Positions 34,759 to 43,997 of a stretch of 44,559 bases of DNA are shown here, one piece after another. The DNA comes from Acidobacteria bacterium RIFCSPLOWO2_02_FULL_61_28 (GTDB taxonomy: Bacteria; Acidobacteriota; Terriglobia; 2-12-FULL-54-10), in contig MEKR01000071.1 in the NCBI GenBank assembly GCA_001767035.1, positions 28,895-73,453 of the forward strand. Direction: 5' to 3'. Each line of letters opens with the position of its first letter. Position 1 is the first letter of the stretch. The notes below the pieces were generated by a model that was not told the origin of the DNA, did not search any database, and saw only the letters and a list, made by a program, of their open reading frames with translations. The translations under genes were made by a program, and so were the position numbers.

Positions 34759-37023
34759 ATGCGCCAGAACCTCAAGTGGTTATCGTTGCTCGCAGTCGTC
34801 GTCGCGTTGTTTTTCTGGAAGATTCTCTTTACCAGCCAGTTCTCTATCATCATTGGGTGGGAAGGCACCAACCAAGCCTACGCGTGGTATGCCTACGCCG
34901 TTCGAACCATTCAGAAGGGTATTTTTCCGGCCTGGAATCCGTACACGCTTTCGGGCCACACGTTCTTGGGGGAGCCGCAAACGAGTGTTTTCTATCCGTT
35001 CAAGCTCCTGATGTACCTGTGGCCCTTGGGAGAGTCGGGGATTCTTTCGCCGCGACTGTTTCACGAGTCCTTCGTCCTTGCGCATCTGCTGGGAGCCTGG
35101 TTCATGTTTTTCCTTGCCAAAGAACTGGGCATCAAGAACAGCTTCGCGGCTTTCGTGGCAGCGGCTTGTTTTACGTTCGGTGGCTTCTTCGGCAGGCTCG
35201 GATGGGTCAACCTGGCCGATAGCGCGGTTTGGTTGCCGCTGATCTTCCTGTTCTTGCTTCGCGCGCTCCACGCCGAAACCAATGCGAAGCGAATTCTCAA
35301 TGCTTGCTTCAGCGGGCTTTGCATGGCAATGGCCATTCTGGCGGGAAGCCTGCACATCCCCCTGATGGATGTTCTGGTCGTCGTCAGCGCTGCACTTTTC
35401 TTTGCCTTCCAGCCCTCTACCGATCCAGCCGCTCACGACGCCCTGCGTTCTCGCCTCCGATGGAGCGTAATCCTTGTCCTCGTTGTGGGCGTCGTCTCCT
35501 TTGCGGCTGCCAGTCTCCAGCTATTCCCGTCCCTCGAATATGCTCCACTGGCGAGACGGTGGACCGGGGAGTGGTCCGGGCTGTTTCGTCAGCGAATCCC
35601 CTATAAGGTCACCAGTGAAATCTATAATCTAGGCCCGCGTTCTCTCTTCGCTTTCTTGTTCGGGAGCGCGAACCTTGGATCGGGTGAATTCAGCACGTAT
35701 TTTGGAGTCATGCCGCTGCTTCTTACGGTGATCGGAGTTTGGCAGCATTGGGGAAAAGTCTGGGTGAGGTATCTGGCTGGTTTGGGGGTGCTGGCGTTCT
35801 TCTATGCCTTGGGCTCCTTTTCTTTTCTTCACGGCTTAGTCTATTTACTCGTTCCCTATATGGATAAAGCTTGGGAAGCCGGCCGCTTCCTCTACTTGAC
35901 CCATTTTGCGATGGCCGTGCTGGCGGGTTTCGGCGTGCAGAGTCTCTTCTCGGGAGAGGCGCGTTTGCAGGAGCCCTTTTCCCGGCTCAATCGCGTTCTG
36001 CAATGGACCGTGATTGTCGTATTGCTCACACTGGGAATACCAACAATGTTGGGCAGGCCGGAAATCAACGAGTGGTTTTACGTTTCCCTGCTTTTTGTCA
36101 TCTGTTCCTGGGCTACCTTTCTTTACATCATCCGTGGAAATCGGACGGGGCTGGCGCGGTTCATTCTTTTCGCGGTCATTATATGCGATCTGAGTGTGCT
36201 TACCTGGAATCAGGGTCTACTGGAAAAGATGGCCGAGCAGAAGAAGGGCACGGACTACTTGGAGCAGATGATGAGCATGCGGCCGGTGGTAGACTTCCTC
36301 CAATCGCAAGCCGGTCTGTTTCGGATTGACTGGGAAGGGGAAAATTATCCCTCCAGCATGGGGGACGTTTTTGGCATTCAAACGACCGATGGCTGGGGCG
36401 CCTCCATGCTCGATGATTACCTGCCCGTGAAGTGGTCCCCCAACGGATCGTGTCTGTTGAATGTTCGCTATGTCGTGGGGAATCGGAAGGACCGGCCAGA
36501 GAGTCCTGTCTTTACGAGCGGGCAGTGGAAAGTATTTGAAAAGCCGTCCAATTGTCCCCGGGCATGGGTGGTGCGGAATGTCGTAGTCGAACCTTCGCAC
36601 GAAAAGTTAGTGAAGCGAATTCAGGAGGGTGGTTTCGATCCGTTGCAGGTGGCCTTCGTCGGCGAACGGCCGGAGGTTGCGCTCGAAGGCGGATCAGCGG
36701 ATTCCTCCCAGATAACCTTTCATCATTACCAGGAGGACCGGTTTGACCTCACTGTTAAGACATCCAGTCCCGGATTGCTCGTGCTCAGCGAAGTATTTTA
36801 CCCGGGATGGGAAGCTACCGTGAACGGGCAACCGGCCCATATCTATAAGGTAGACGGCCTGCTGCGCGGGCTGATCGTATCGAGCGGAGAAAACCGTATC
36901 GTGCTCCGATACCGGCCGCGATGGTTCCTGGCGGGGGTGCTCTTGACGGCTCTGGCTGTTGCGGGAACGAGCATTTTCGCCGCGTTGGTATGGCGGGGAG
37001 AAAAGGCCGCGAAACATGCCTGA
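34759..37023 (+). CDS. YfhO-family multi-pass membrane protein 1
   Basis: A 754-residue protein. The N-terminal two-thirds are about a dozen membrane helices with the family's early sequence FFWKILFTSQF and FPAWNPYTLSGHTFLGEPQTSVFYP; the C-terminal 200 residues form a soluble beta domain ending in VLSEVFYPGWEATVNGQP and a last helix. YfhO proteins are GT-C-like and are linked to transfer of sugars from lipid carriers to the outer surface (wall polymers or proteins). AGGAAGG precedes the ATG. It converges with the glycosyltransferase-methyltransferase gene 36 bp downstream. Confidence 0.88.
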   Translation: MRQNLKWLSLLAVVVALFFWKILFTSQFSIIIGWEGTNQAYAWYAYAVRTIQKGIFPAWNPYTLSGHTFLGEPQTSVFYPFKLLMYLWPLGESGILSPRLFHESFVLAHLLGAWFMFFLAKELGIKNSFAAFVAAACFTFGGFFGRLGWVNLADSAVWLPLIFLFLLRALHAETNAKRILNACFSGLCMAMAILAGSLHIPLMDVLVVVSAALFFAFQPSTDPAAHDALRSRLRWSVILVLVVGVVSFAAASLQLFPSLEYAPLARRWTGEWSGLFRQRIPYKVTSEIYNLGPRSLFAFLFGSANLGSGEFSTYFGVMPLLLTVIGVWQHWGKVWVRYLAGLGVLAFFYALGSFSFLHGLVYLLVPYMDKAWEAGRFLYLTHFAMAVLAGFGVQSLFSGEARLQEPFSRLNRVLQWTVIVVLLTLGIPTMLGRPEINEWFYVSLLFVICSWATFLYIIRGNRTGLARFILFAVIICDLSVLTWNQGLLEKMAEQKKGTDYLEQMMSMRPVVDFLQSQAGLFRIDWEGENYPSSMGDVFGIQTTDGWGASMLDDYLPVKWSPNGSCLLNVRYVVGNRKDRPESPVFTSGQWKVFEKPSNCPRAWVVRNVVVEPSHEKLVKRIQEGGFDPLQVAFVGERPEVALEGGSADSSQITFHHYQEDRFDLTVKTSSPGLLVLSEVFYPGWEATVNGQPAHIYKVDGLLRGLIVSSGENRIVLRYRPRWFLAGVLLTALAVAGTSIFAALVWRGEKAAKHA

Positions 37024-37059
37024 AGCGCGAGCAGCAGCGGGCGATGCAGCCGTATATTG

Positions 37060-38622
37060 CTAGGGCTGCTGAAAAGTTTGCCTGTTGCGCGCCAGGAACA
37101 TGATCTGGTAACCGAATAGCCCAGGAAGCACAGCAGTCAAAGCGGCGAGAAACCCGTTGAGGGCGCGGATCAGAAGGTTGCGGGGCGACAAGCCGAGAAT
37201 CAACTCCACCGGCATCACGGTCATCTTCTCTTCGAGAATCTCGTAGCCGTTCTCCTCCAGCAGCCGGCGGGCCGTATCCCGCGTGAAGAACCGCAAGTGC
37301 GTGCGATCCATAATCCCGCGATCGGCGTAATCGAACCGGCCGAGAAAGAGCATTAACCGTACCGTGATGTTGACGACGTTGGGCAGCGACACAACCAGAC
37401 ACCCGTTGTCCTTCAACGCCGCTCGGGCTGCGGCCAGGAGGCCCTCAGGGTGAACCAGATGCTCCAGCACGTCGAGCAGCAAGACCCGGTCGAAACGGCG
37501 GCCGTTTAACCGCGGGAGAATCCGCTCCTGATCCACGTCCAGGTCGGCGGCGATATATTGCTCGAGAGCCTCGTGTTCCGGGGATTTAGGAATCGAATCC
37601 ACGCCGACCACCCGGTTGGCGTTCTTTCTCAATTGGGCTGCGAAGAACCCTTTTCCGCAGCCAATGTCGAGCACCTCTTGATGGCTGCCCACGAAGCGCT
37701 GCGCGTAATCGTGGCTGGAGTGCTTCATCTCCTTGATGGGATAATGGATGAAGTACTCGGCGAACTCCGGGGCGCAGCGAACCGACCGGCACGTTAGCTT
37801 GTAGTGCCACACGGTTCGCACTACATTCAGTGCGTAGTTGAGGCCCTTCAGATAACGAAGCTCCGTGCCGTAGTAAGTCGGAATGGGGATTTCCTTGATC
37901 CGGCGGTGTCGGTGGTTTAGTTTGATAATGATTTCCGTGTCGAAGTGGAAGTCGTTTGTCATATGGGAGAAATCCATCTCCCGCAAGGCGTTCAGGTTGT
38001 ATGCGCGGTAACCGCTGTGAAACTCGCTGAGGCACATGCCGAGCGCGCGGTTTTCGAAGATGGTGAGGATGCGGTTGCCGATGTATTTGTACAAGGGCAT
38101 TCCGCCCTTCAGGGGATGGCCATACTTCTTCATCATCCGAGAGCCAAAGACCGCGTCGGCCTCCCCGCTGACGATCGGATGGAAGAGGCGGGAGAGGATT
38201 TCCGGAGCGTACTGACCGTCGCCGTGGAGCAAAACGACAACCTCAAAACCCTTTTCCAGGAAGTAGCGATAGCCTGCCTTTTGATTCCCTCCGTAACCGA
38301 GCTTCTTCGGATGCTTCAGCACCTGGAGCTTGGGAAGATCGCAGACCGTCTTGAGGCCTACGGCAAGCTCGAACGTCGAGTCCCGGCTGGCGTTATCGAA
38401 AACCACCACCTCCTCGATGTTCTGCCACACATTGGGAGGGATCCGCTTGAGAACTGGAGCCAAGGTCGAGAGCGTATTGTCGGCTACGATGAGAATACCG
38501 ATGCGCTTGCCCTGGCAGTCGGCGAGCGCCGCGTCGTCCGGGAAACCAAAGGCGGGCAAAGGCTCGTAAGGCAAACCCGCGGATGCACGGGTGGTGACCG
38601 TAGCTGTGCTGGTTTCAGACAT
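37060..38622 (-). CDS. Glycosyltransferase 2 - methyltransferase fusion
   Basis: From ATG 38622 the protein has 520 residues. Residues about 37-265 are a GT2 domain of the dolichol-phosphate-mannose synthase type (IEEVVVFDNASRDST, HGDGQYAPE with the metal-binding acidic motif at about 133, FGSRMM, FHSGYRAYN). Residues about 300-470 are a class I methyltransferase (EVLDIGCGKGFFAAQL, LLDVLEHLVHPE). The C-terminal 50 residues are hydrophobic and may attach to the membrane. The likely job is to make a polyprenyl-phosphate sugar and methylate a sugar or lipid for the YfhO-like proteins on either side; substrates are unknown. Confidence 0.88.
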   Translation of the reverse strand: MSETSTATVTTRASAGLPYEPLPAFGFPDDAALADCQGKRIGILIVADNTLSTLAPVLKRIPPNVWQNIEEVVVFDNASRDSTFELAVGLKTVCDLPKLQVLKHPKKLGYGGNQKAGYRYFLEKGFEVVVLLHGDGQYAPEILSRLFHPIVSGEADAVFGSRMMKKYGHPLKGGMPLYKYIGNRILTIFENRALGMCLSEFHSGYRAYNLNALREMDFSHMTNDFHFDTEIIIKLNHRHRRIKEIPIPTYYGTELRYLKGLNYALNVVRTVWHYKLTCRSVRCAPEFAEYFIHYPIKEMKHSSHDYAQRFVGSHQEVLDIGCGKGFFAAQLRKNANRVVGVDSIPKSPEHEALEQYIAADLDVDQERILPRLNGRRFDRVLLLDVLEHLVHPEGLLAAARAALKDNGCLVVSLPNVVNITVRLMLFLGRFDYADRGIMDRTHLRFFTRDTARRLLEENGYEILEEKMTVMPVELILGLSPRNLLIRALNGFLAALTAVLPGLFGYQIMFLARNRQTFQQP

Positions 38623-38657
38623 GCTACTTCGTTCGCCGATTATACCAGGAATTCCGC

Positions 38658-41414
38658 TTAAGACGGTCTGGTTCTCTGGCTCCGCCGCCGCCGCCGTACG
38701 ATCAAGACACCCAAGAACGAACCAAGCGTCAGCAGCGAACCCGCCGCTCCCCAGGCGAAGTAGCGGGGCCGGAAACGCATCCCGATGCGGTGCGATCCGG
38801 ACGGGACGTACAGACTCCGGAAGATCGTGTCGGCGCGCAGAAGTTCCACCGGCTTCCCGTCCAGCGTTGCTTCCCAGCCCGGGTAGTGAATTTCGTTGAG
38901 GAGAAGGAATCCGTCCCGGTCCACGCGGACATCGAAAGAAATCTGGTTCGCGGCAGCGGAGAAGTTGTCGAAGGAAAAAGTAACTGGTTCGGGAGGGGCC
39001 GCGGGCGGGATGCGGACCAGCCACAGCGAATAGATATTTACGACCGAGTCCTCTTCGGAGCGCACGGTAATCTGGTTTGTGCCCGGCCCCAGTTCAACCT
39101 CGCCGAGTTCCACCGTCCGTGCCTTGTGGCAGACCCAGTCGTAGGTCACTTGCAAGGGAACCGGGTCCTGGCTTTGCGTGTTGTTCTCATTCTTGACTTC
39201 GACTCGCAGGGATGGAGTCGGTAGCTGCCCGGCTGTGTACTGCATCAGGAGCAGATAACGGCCGGGCTGCGTCAATCCGGTTACATTGTATTGGAACCAA
39301 CTGCCCCTGGCTCCCCAGTAGTCCCCGAACAGGATCGGATGGGCGCGGCAAAGCGGGTCCACCAGTGCGCGGCCGTTGGACGCGGCGGCGACGTCTTCCG
39401 GGCGTAAGAAGATCGTCGGCAACTCTTCCGCCAGGCTAGTTCCTTCCCCGCGCAGGTCATCCTTTTCCACAACCAGCGTGCGGCGCGCATCAAACCAGCG
39501 CGAGTTCATCACCGCCAGCGCCACATCTTCGTTGGGAACCACGGTTGCGCGGGGATAGAACCAGCCGTGCGGCAGGTAATCCTTGTTTCGGTAGAGCGCC
39601 CACCAGTTAGCCAGGAAGAATGCCCGATCAAACCGAGGAGATTCGCGGAGCTTCAGTTTCTCTTCCAACACCGGGTCGCCGAGCAATAGATATTTGGTTC
39701 CCAGCAAATCCAAGAGTGGAGAGTCTATGTTGTGATCCGGCCCGCCGTACGGCAAGGTGTGATCGGAGGTCTGGGTAAATGTGCGGATATACCGCTCATA
39801 GCGTCGCAGGGTAATGGGGTTCCACCCGTAAATACCGGGAATCCGCCAAACGTTCCAGCCGTTTCCGCTCCACGGATATTCGGCAATCGCCGCCACCCGA
39901 AAGTCGTTGGCTGTGTCGGAGCGCAGGAACTGAACCATCTCCGAGCGGTGGATGGCCAGGTCCCGGGTCAGATAGGTTTGTGGATTCTCCCTGGTCGCGT
40001 TGATCGTCTGGTTCATGTTGTAGTAACAAAGCTCAAAGACCATCACGCCAAGGATCGCCCATTGCGAAACACCGGGGCTGATGCGGTTTCGCAGCATTGC
40101 GCTCAAGATCAGGCTGACCAAGGCCAGAGCCCCGAGCATAGGAGACCAACCGGGAGTCCACCAGGGGAGTTGCCAAGTCAGCCCAAGAAGGGTGGCGGAG
40201 AAGAGCAGAATCCCCAGCCCTGCGGTCAAATATTTCCTGAATCGCTGGGGCAGTTCGCGTGAAAACAGTGCTTCGGCTCCCACGGCGGCCATCAGGCAAA
40301 GCCCGAAGTTGGCCAGGTCAAAGAAAGTAGGCGCGTTGCGGAATAAGTTCAGGAGGGGAGTCCGTGCAAGGATCGAAGCCAGATGGCCGTTCCAACCAAT
40401 GGACAGTTCAATGAAGAGCAGGATCGCTCCCAGCCAGAAGAAGTTGCGCCGGCGGATGGTTTCCACCAAGCCGAGCAGCGCCAACAGGCAGCCTGGAACT
40501 GTCAGGAAGACATAGTTGAAGGACAGGTCATAGGGATACCACTGGAAGACGCCGTTGAGACCCCCGAAATAATTGGGGAGGAAAAGAGTCCAGAGAAAGC
40601 GCGGCTCGTTGCCGGCGGTCACGTCCAAGTCGGTCAGATAGCTTCGCACGGACAGATTGCCCAGCTCGTAGGAGGGAATGATCTGCACCATCGCCAGCGC
40701 CGCGCCGAGCCCGGCGATGACAACCAACTGAACAAGCCAGCGCGGCCACAGTGTTCTTCGGAATGGTCCGAAGCACGCCTCGTAAAGGAAGTAGAGGAAT
40801 AAGAACAGCCCGAGATATACAGAGTGCTGCCAGTGGCCGGCCAGAATCTGGATTCCGAACAACATGCCGGCAGAGGCCGTGAAAAAATAGTTGTGGTCGA
40901 AAAGGCCGCGCCGGGCCAGGAGAAAAATCAGCGGGTACCACGCCATGGAGTTGATCGAGGCCAAGTGCTGAGTGTGGGCGATCATGGCGCCGCTCGCCAT
41001 GAATAATATTCCGCTCAACAGCGCCGGAGTTGCCGTGGAAACGAACTCGCGGGCCAGGTAATACATGAACAATCCGGCCAGAAAAAAATGGAGGATGAGC
41101 TGGCCCTCTACCAGTTTGTACGGAAGCGGCGCAAACGGATTCAGCAGAACAAAGAGCCAGTTGATCGGGTAGAAGATTTGCGCTTCCATGTCGCCGATGA
41201 TGGGGAACCCCGACATGACGTACGGGTCCCAGAACGGCAGACGGAGATGCCGCAGCTCCTCGTGAACAAAGTGGAAGTAGGGGTAGAAAAACTCCGCCGC
41301 GTCCCACGGAAACATGAGGCGGTTGGTAAACAGGATTTTCCAATAGAAGAAGAGGGTGAAGAGCAAGAAAGCGGCGGGGACTCGCCAACGGGGAGGGATC
41401 GGGCGCACAGGCAT
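38658..41414 (-). CDS. YfhO-family multi-pass membrane protein 2
   Basis: A 918-residue protein with the same plan as the gene at 34759: FYWKILFTNRLMFPWDAAEFFYPYF and LPFWDPYVMSGFPIIGDMEAQIFYP, many membrane helices, and a C-terminal beta region with LLNEIHYPGWEATLDGKP followed by a terminal helix and a basic tail. It is 35 bp upstream of the GT2-methyltransferase gene on the same strand and probably forms an operon with it. A role as GT-C glycosyltransferase using a lipid-linked donor is inferred from the family. A TTG directly before the ATG extends the frame by one codon. Confidence 0.88.
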   Translation of the reverse strand: MPVRPIPPRWRVPAAFLLFTLFFYWKILFTNRLMFPWDAAEFFYPYFHFVHEELRHLRLPFWDPYVMSGFPIIGDMEAQIFYPINWLFVLLNPFAPLPYKLVEGQLILHFFLAGLFMYYLAREFVSTATPALLSGILFMASGAMIAHTQHLASINSMAWYPLIFLLARRGLFDHNYFFTASAGMLFGIQILAGHWQHSVYLGLFLFLYFLYEACFGPFRRTLWPRWLVQLVVIAGLGAALAMVQIIPSYELGNLSVRSYLTDLDVTAGNEPRFLWTLFLPNYFGGLNGVFQWYPYDLSFNYVFLTVPGCLLALLGLVETIRRRNFFWLGAILLFIELSIGWNGHLASILARTPLLNLFRNAPTFFDLANFGLCLMAAVGAEALFSRELPQRFRKYLTAGLGILLFSATLLGLTWQLPWWTPGWSPMLGALALVSLILSAMLRNRISPGVSQWAILGVMVFELCYYNMNQTINATRENPQTYLTRDLAIHRSEMVQFLRSDTANDFRVAAIAEYPWSGNGWNVWRIPGIYGWNPITLRRYERYIRTFTQTSDHTLPYGGPDHNIDSPLLDLLGTKYLLLGDPVLEEKLKLRESPRFDRAFFLANWWALYRNKDYLPHGWFYPRATVVPNEDVALAVMNSRWFDARRTLVVEKDDLRGEGTSLAEELPTIFLRPEDVAAASNGRALVDPLCRAHPILFGDYWGARGSWFQYNVTGLTQPGRYLLLMQYTAGQLPTPSLRVEVKNENNTQSQDPVPLQVTYDWVCHKARTVELGEVELGPGTNQITVRSEEDSVVNIYSLWLVRIPPAAPPEPVTFSFDNFSAAANQISFDVRVDRDGFLLLNEIHYPGWEATLDGKPVELLRADTIFRSLYVPSGSHRIGMRFRPRYFAWGAAGSLLTLGSFLGVLIVRRRRRSQRTRPS

Positions 41415-41554
41415 CAACAGCTATTTTGCCAGAGTTCTGACTTGTTACAGTCCGCGGCGTGCTCCGCCGGGTTGCACTTCTGCCCGGGAGCCACCGTTAC
41501 GGCAGGATTGTTCCCCGATGAATCCTTGGGAATGGTCCTTGGCTTGCCTCGATC

Positions 41555-41803
41555 CTAGCTGACGCAGTGCTTGTCGCAGGTGACTGGTCCGCCCGCGAAC
41601 AGGGAGCATTCTTTCACGTCGCTCGCTTCCAAGCTCCCAAACGAGCCTTCCTTCCGCCCGAAGATCACGCGGGCCGGAAGATTCTTCTCCGGGCAGAGCA
41701 GGAACCGGTTCCAGAATCGCGGACCCCAGTACCAAATGACACCCGAGACGGCAAGCCCCATCAACAGAACAGCGATCACGGCGAGAACGATTGCAGGATA
41801 CAT
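41555..41803 (-). CDS. Small Cys-rich membrane protein
   Basis: An 82-residue protein with AAAGGAG ahead of its ATG. One N-terminal helix (residues 4-26) is followed by LLCPEKNLPARVIF and a tail with ECSLFAGGPVTCDKHC. Four Cys in CPEK...CSL...CDKHC could bind a metal or form disulfides. I do not know the family function. It precedes the YfhO-like gene on the same strand by 140 bp, so co-transcription is possible. Confidence 0.7.
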   Translation of the reverse strand: MYPAIVLAVIAVLLMGLAVSGVIWYWGPRFWNRFLLCPEKNLPARVIFGRKEGSFGSLEASDVKECSLFAGGPVTCDKHCVS

Positions 41804-41966
41804 GGATTTTCTCCTTTCTGTTTCCGAGTATAGTCCTGAGCTGGTCGGCGTTCAAGACGGTTGTGAGAGCAGAAGGACAAGGGATCGTGTGCCGCCCCGT
41901 CTCGCCTCCCTTGCGACCGGCAGCGGTGCGAGATTAAGATGGTTTCCAGAAGGTGAGAGGCGAGCC

Positions 41967-42611
41967 GTGATTTTCAAGAGTGGCCATTGCGTTCTTCGCT
42001 GTTCGATCCGAATGCTTCTGGCCATCGCTGCGCTCTCGCCGGATTCCATCTCGGCCGCAAGACTTTCGGCAATCCCGAACCGGGTTGGCCAGGCTGCCGG
42101 TCAAGCCGCTGCGCAGCAGAAGGCCGGGGAACAGGGTTCGGGGCCGAAATTGCAACTGGGAGAGCCAACTCGTCCCCGCGCACGGGAAGCGAGCGTCCCT
42201 CTCTACTTCACTCCGCGCCGCGAGGCGCCTTCTGGAAGCCTCCGTGTCGAAGTGACTCTGCCGCGCGGACCCTGGCGATTTCAAAGAGCAGAAACCCCTC
42301 CCCGGTCCAGGTGGAAGGTTTCAGCCCGGCAAATAAGACAGCCCGCCCGAGAGCCTGGAATGACGAATGAGGAGACGGTGATCGAAGTGACCGTTTCCGC
42401 CGGCCGCCGGGAAATTCCCGAAGGGTTGATAGCGGTTCTCCGGTTTCGGTTGGACGCTCCCGGCTCGCCGCTGCCGGCGGGACTGGCGGTTGCGAGTCTT
42501 GAATCCGCCCCTCCCACGGCCGATTCCGAAAGCCCTGCTGCGGAATTTCCGCCCTTGTCGGCCGACCCACCTCTCAGCCCGTCCGTCGGCTGCTTCTTTT
42601 TTACGCACTGA
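41967..42611 (+). CDS. Cohesin-like secreted protein
   Basis: From GTG 41967 (GAGGCGAG upstream) the protein has 214 residues. A signal-like N-terminus (RMLLAIAALSPDSISAARLSA) leads to a beta domain with the cohesin-type order: VPLYFTPRREAPSGSLRVEVTLPRGPWRF then TVIEVTVSAG, EGLIAVLRFRLDAP and LPAGLAV. A Pro/Ser-rich linker leads to the final SVGCFFFTH. In Gram-negative bacteria cohesin-like domains act as binding modules on secreted proteins. ATG 42012 is an alternative start. The domain match is by eye; no dockerin is visible nearby. Confidence 0.6.
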   Translation: MIFKSGHCVLRCSIRMLLAIAALSPDSISAARLSAIPNRVGQAAGQAAAQQKAGEQGSGPKLQLGEPTRPRAREASVPLYFTPRREAPSGSLRVEVTLPRGPWRFQRAETPPRSRWKVSARQIRQPAREPGMTNEETVIEVTVSAGRREIPEGLIAVLRFRLDAPGSPLPAGLAVASLESAPPTADSESPAAEFPPLSADPPLSPSVGCFFFTH

Positions 42612-42638
42612 AGGCGTTTAGGATTTTCGCTCGGGGAC

Positions 42639-42812
42639 CTAACGGAGAATGTACATGAACCATCCCGCGCCGAACGTGATCAAGAAAAACAAGGCAAAGA
42701 CCCAGGCCCCGTAGAGCAGCCGCTCGCGGTCGGTATGCTTGCTCGTGACCCCGAACACGACGGACGTGAAGAGGGCGAAGAGAAACGTCGCCATGAGGTG
42801 AGAGAAAAACAT
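42639..42812 (-). CDS. 57-residue two-helix membrane protein
   Basis: A small ORF starting at ATG 42812. Hydrophobic segments SHLMATFLFALFTSVVFGV and LYGAWVFALFFLITFGAGWF flank a charged turn TSKHTDRER. Codon use and the regular two-helix layout suggest a real protein. It lies 36 bp downstream of the DUF6677 gene on the same strand and probably shares its transcript. Function unknown. Confidence 0.65.
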   Translation of the reverse strand: MFFSHLMATFLFALFTSVVFGVTSKHTDRERLLYGAWVFALFFLITFGAGWFMYILR

Positions 42813-42848
42813 CTAATTTCTAACCCTGCTCAGCGCCGGGTCTGAGGG

Positions 42849-43289
42849 CTAATCCTTGTTGCCGACGGCGATGTCGTAGGCGTCCAGGACGCAAAGAACA
42901 TTCAGCAATCCCGCCACTAACAGAAATTTGGTCCCATAATCTGCAATCGGTGAGGCGGAGGCCAGGGTCTGATAGCCCGCCAGCTTGGCAACCACAAAGA
43001 GCAGTCCCGAGCAGACATCGCCCAGGAATCCAAGCGTCTCGACGATGTTCGCAGGCTCGAGCTGGAAGAACCGGCCCTGCATGAGCAGCCCCGAAACAAA
43101 CATCGCGCCGACGGAAGCCAGCAGGATCGCTCCCCGGCCCCAGCGGTGCAGCCAGAAGTGCCCGCCGCCGGGCACCAGGCAGGCCGCCAGAACCGGACCC
43201 ACCGGCAACTCGGCCTTGGCGGGTTGATCCGACGCTGCTTCCTTCGACGGCATGTCTTCCATTCCTCGCGCGCCGGCCGCAGGCGACAT
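42849..43289 (-). CDS. DUF6677-type membrane protein
   Basis: A 146-residue protein with a short charged N-terminus and three or four hydrophobic segments. LAACLVPGGGHFWLHRWGRGAILLASV resembles TM2-like proteins, and the C-terminal YGTKFLLVAGLLNVLCVLDAYDIAVGNKD matches DUF6677, a family frequent in Acidobacteriota. Function unknown. Starts at 43289, 43262 or 43253 are all possible; the conserved part begins after residue 28, so none can be excluded. Confidence 0.8.
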   Translation of the reverse strand: MSPAAGARGMEDMPSKEAASDQPAKAELPVGPVLAACLVPGGGHFWLHRWGRGAILLASVGAMFVSGLLMQGRFFQLEPANIVETLGFLGDVCSGLLFVVAKLAGYQTLASASPIADYGTKFLLVAGLLNVLCVLDAYDIAVGNKD

Positions 43290-43346
43290 CTCCGGCCCAC
43301 CGCGCGGCTAAACCAGTTTCAGTATTGCTGTAGAGAGCAGGGGGGA

Positions 43347-43528
43347 CGTCAGGGCACGACTTCAGTCGTGCCGTAACGCGTGCCAATCCATTCCTTTTCC
43401 TTGCGGCTTCAGCCGCTGAGGGACCAACCTCAGGGGCTAAAGCCCGCTCCGAGAGGCCGTCTTTTCGGCATGGCTAAAGCCATGCCCTGACGAGATCCAA
43501 TCCCTCTACACCAAATCGAAAGCGGTCT
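43347..43528 (+). repeat. Dispersed hairpin repeat, copy B
   Basis: 182 bp with the same order of hairpins as 20324-20509. The first hairpin reads GGCACGACTTCAGTCGTGCC, with both arms changed relative to copy A so that pairing is kept. The CTTGCGGCTTCAGCCGCTGAGGGA core is identical in both copies. Confidence 0.85.
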
Positions 43529-43666
43529 AAACTCCAGTATATGCAGAAATCACTCTCTATGCACTGATTCCAGCCGGCTTCCTTTCCCACAGAAACTCGG
43601 GCGATAGAATGTGGATTGTCTTCCGACTTCCTTTCTCCGCTGTGACTCTGTGGCTCGCATCTCCAG

Positions 43667-43975
43667 TCAGGTCCGACCGGAAGCAGCAAACCGCAGGAAC
43701 TCCTCTTCGCTGACCCCGTCGAGTTCGAGCACCTTGTGGCGCGACTTCGCGCCGGAGATCAGCCGGACCCGAGACTGAGGAATTCCCAATCCGCGCGCAA
43801 AAAACTCAATGCACGCCTGATTGGCGCGGCCTTCGACGGGCGGGGCGGTCAGCAGCAGCTTCCATTCTTGCTCCAGCCGCCCATTCGACTGTCGCTCAGG
43901 GCGGTGAGCAAAGTCGAACCGCCCGGCCAGAGCGTTCTTCTTGGCTCGCGGTTGGACCCGAACGCGGAGGATCAT
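43667..43975 (-). CDS. yggU: DUF167/YggU family protein with in-frame repeat
   Basis: From ATG 43975 the protein has 102 residues. The DUF167 core is intact: RVRVQPRAKKNALAG, LLLTAPPVEGRANQACIEFFARGLGI and VRLISGAKSRHKVLELDG. Between LAG and RLEQEWKLLLTAPP lie about 14 extra residues (FDFAHRPERQSNG) translated from a palindromic repeat at 43884-43918. The insertion falls in the loop between the first two strands, so the fold may survive. Function of the family is unknown. It sits 22 bp downstream of yggS, a common pairing. Confidence 0.88.
   Translation of the reverse strand: MILRVRVQPRAKKNALAGRFDFAHRPERQSNGRLEQEWKLLLTAPPVEGRANQACIEFFARGLGIPQSRVRLISGAKSRHKVLELDGVSEEEFLRFAASGRT
43884..43918. 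repeat. 35-bp palindromic repeat inside yggU
   Basis: The arms TTCGACT and AGTCGAA pair exactly, extended by TGCTCA/TGAGC(A/G) pairing around a GCCCTG-type loop. It is multiple-of-three compatible and free of stops in the yggU frame. The encoded FDFAHRPER peptide is one I recall from unrelated proteins in other genomes. Confidence 0.7.
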
Positions 43976-43997
43976 GTTCGCACAATCACTGCAACCA

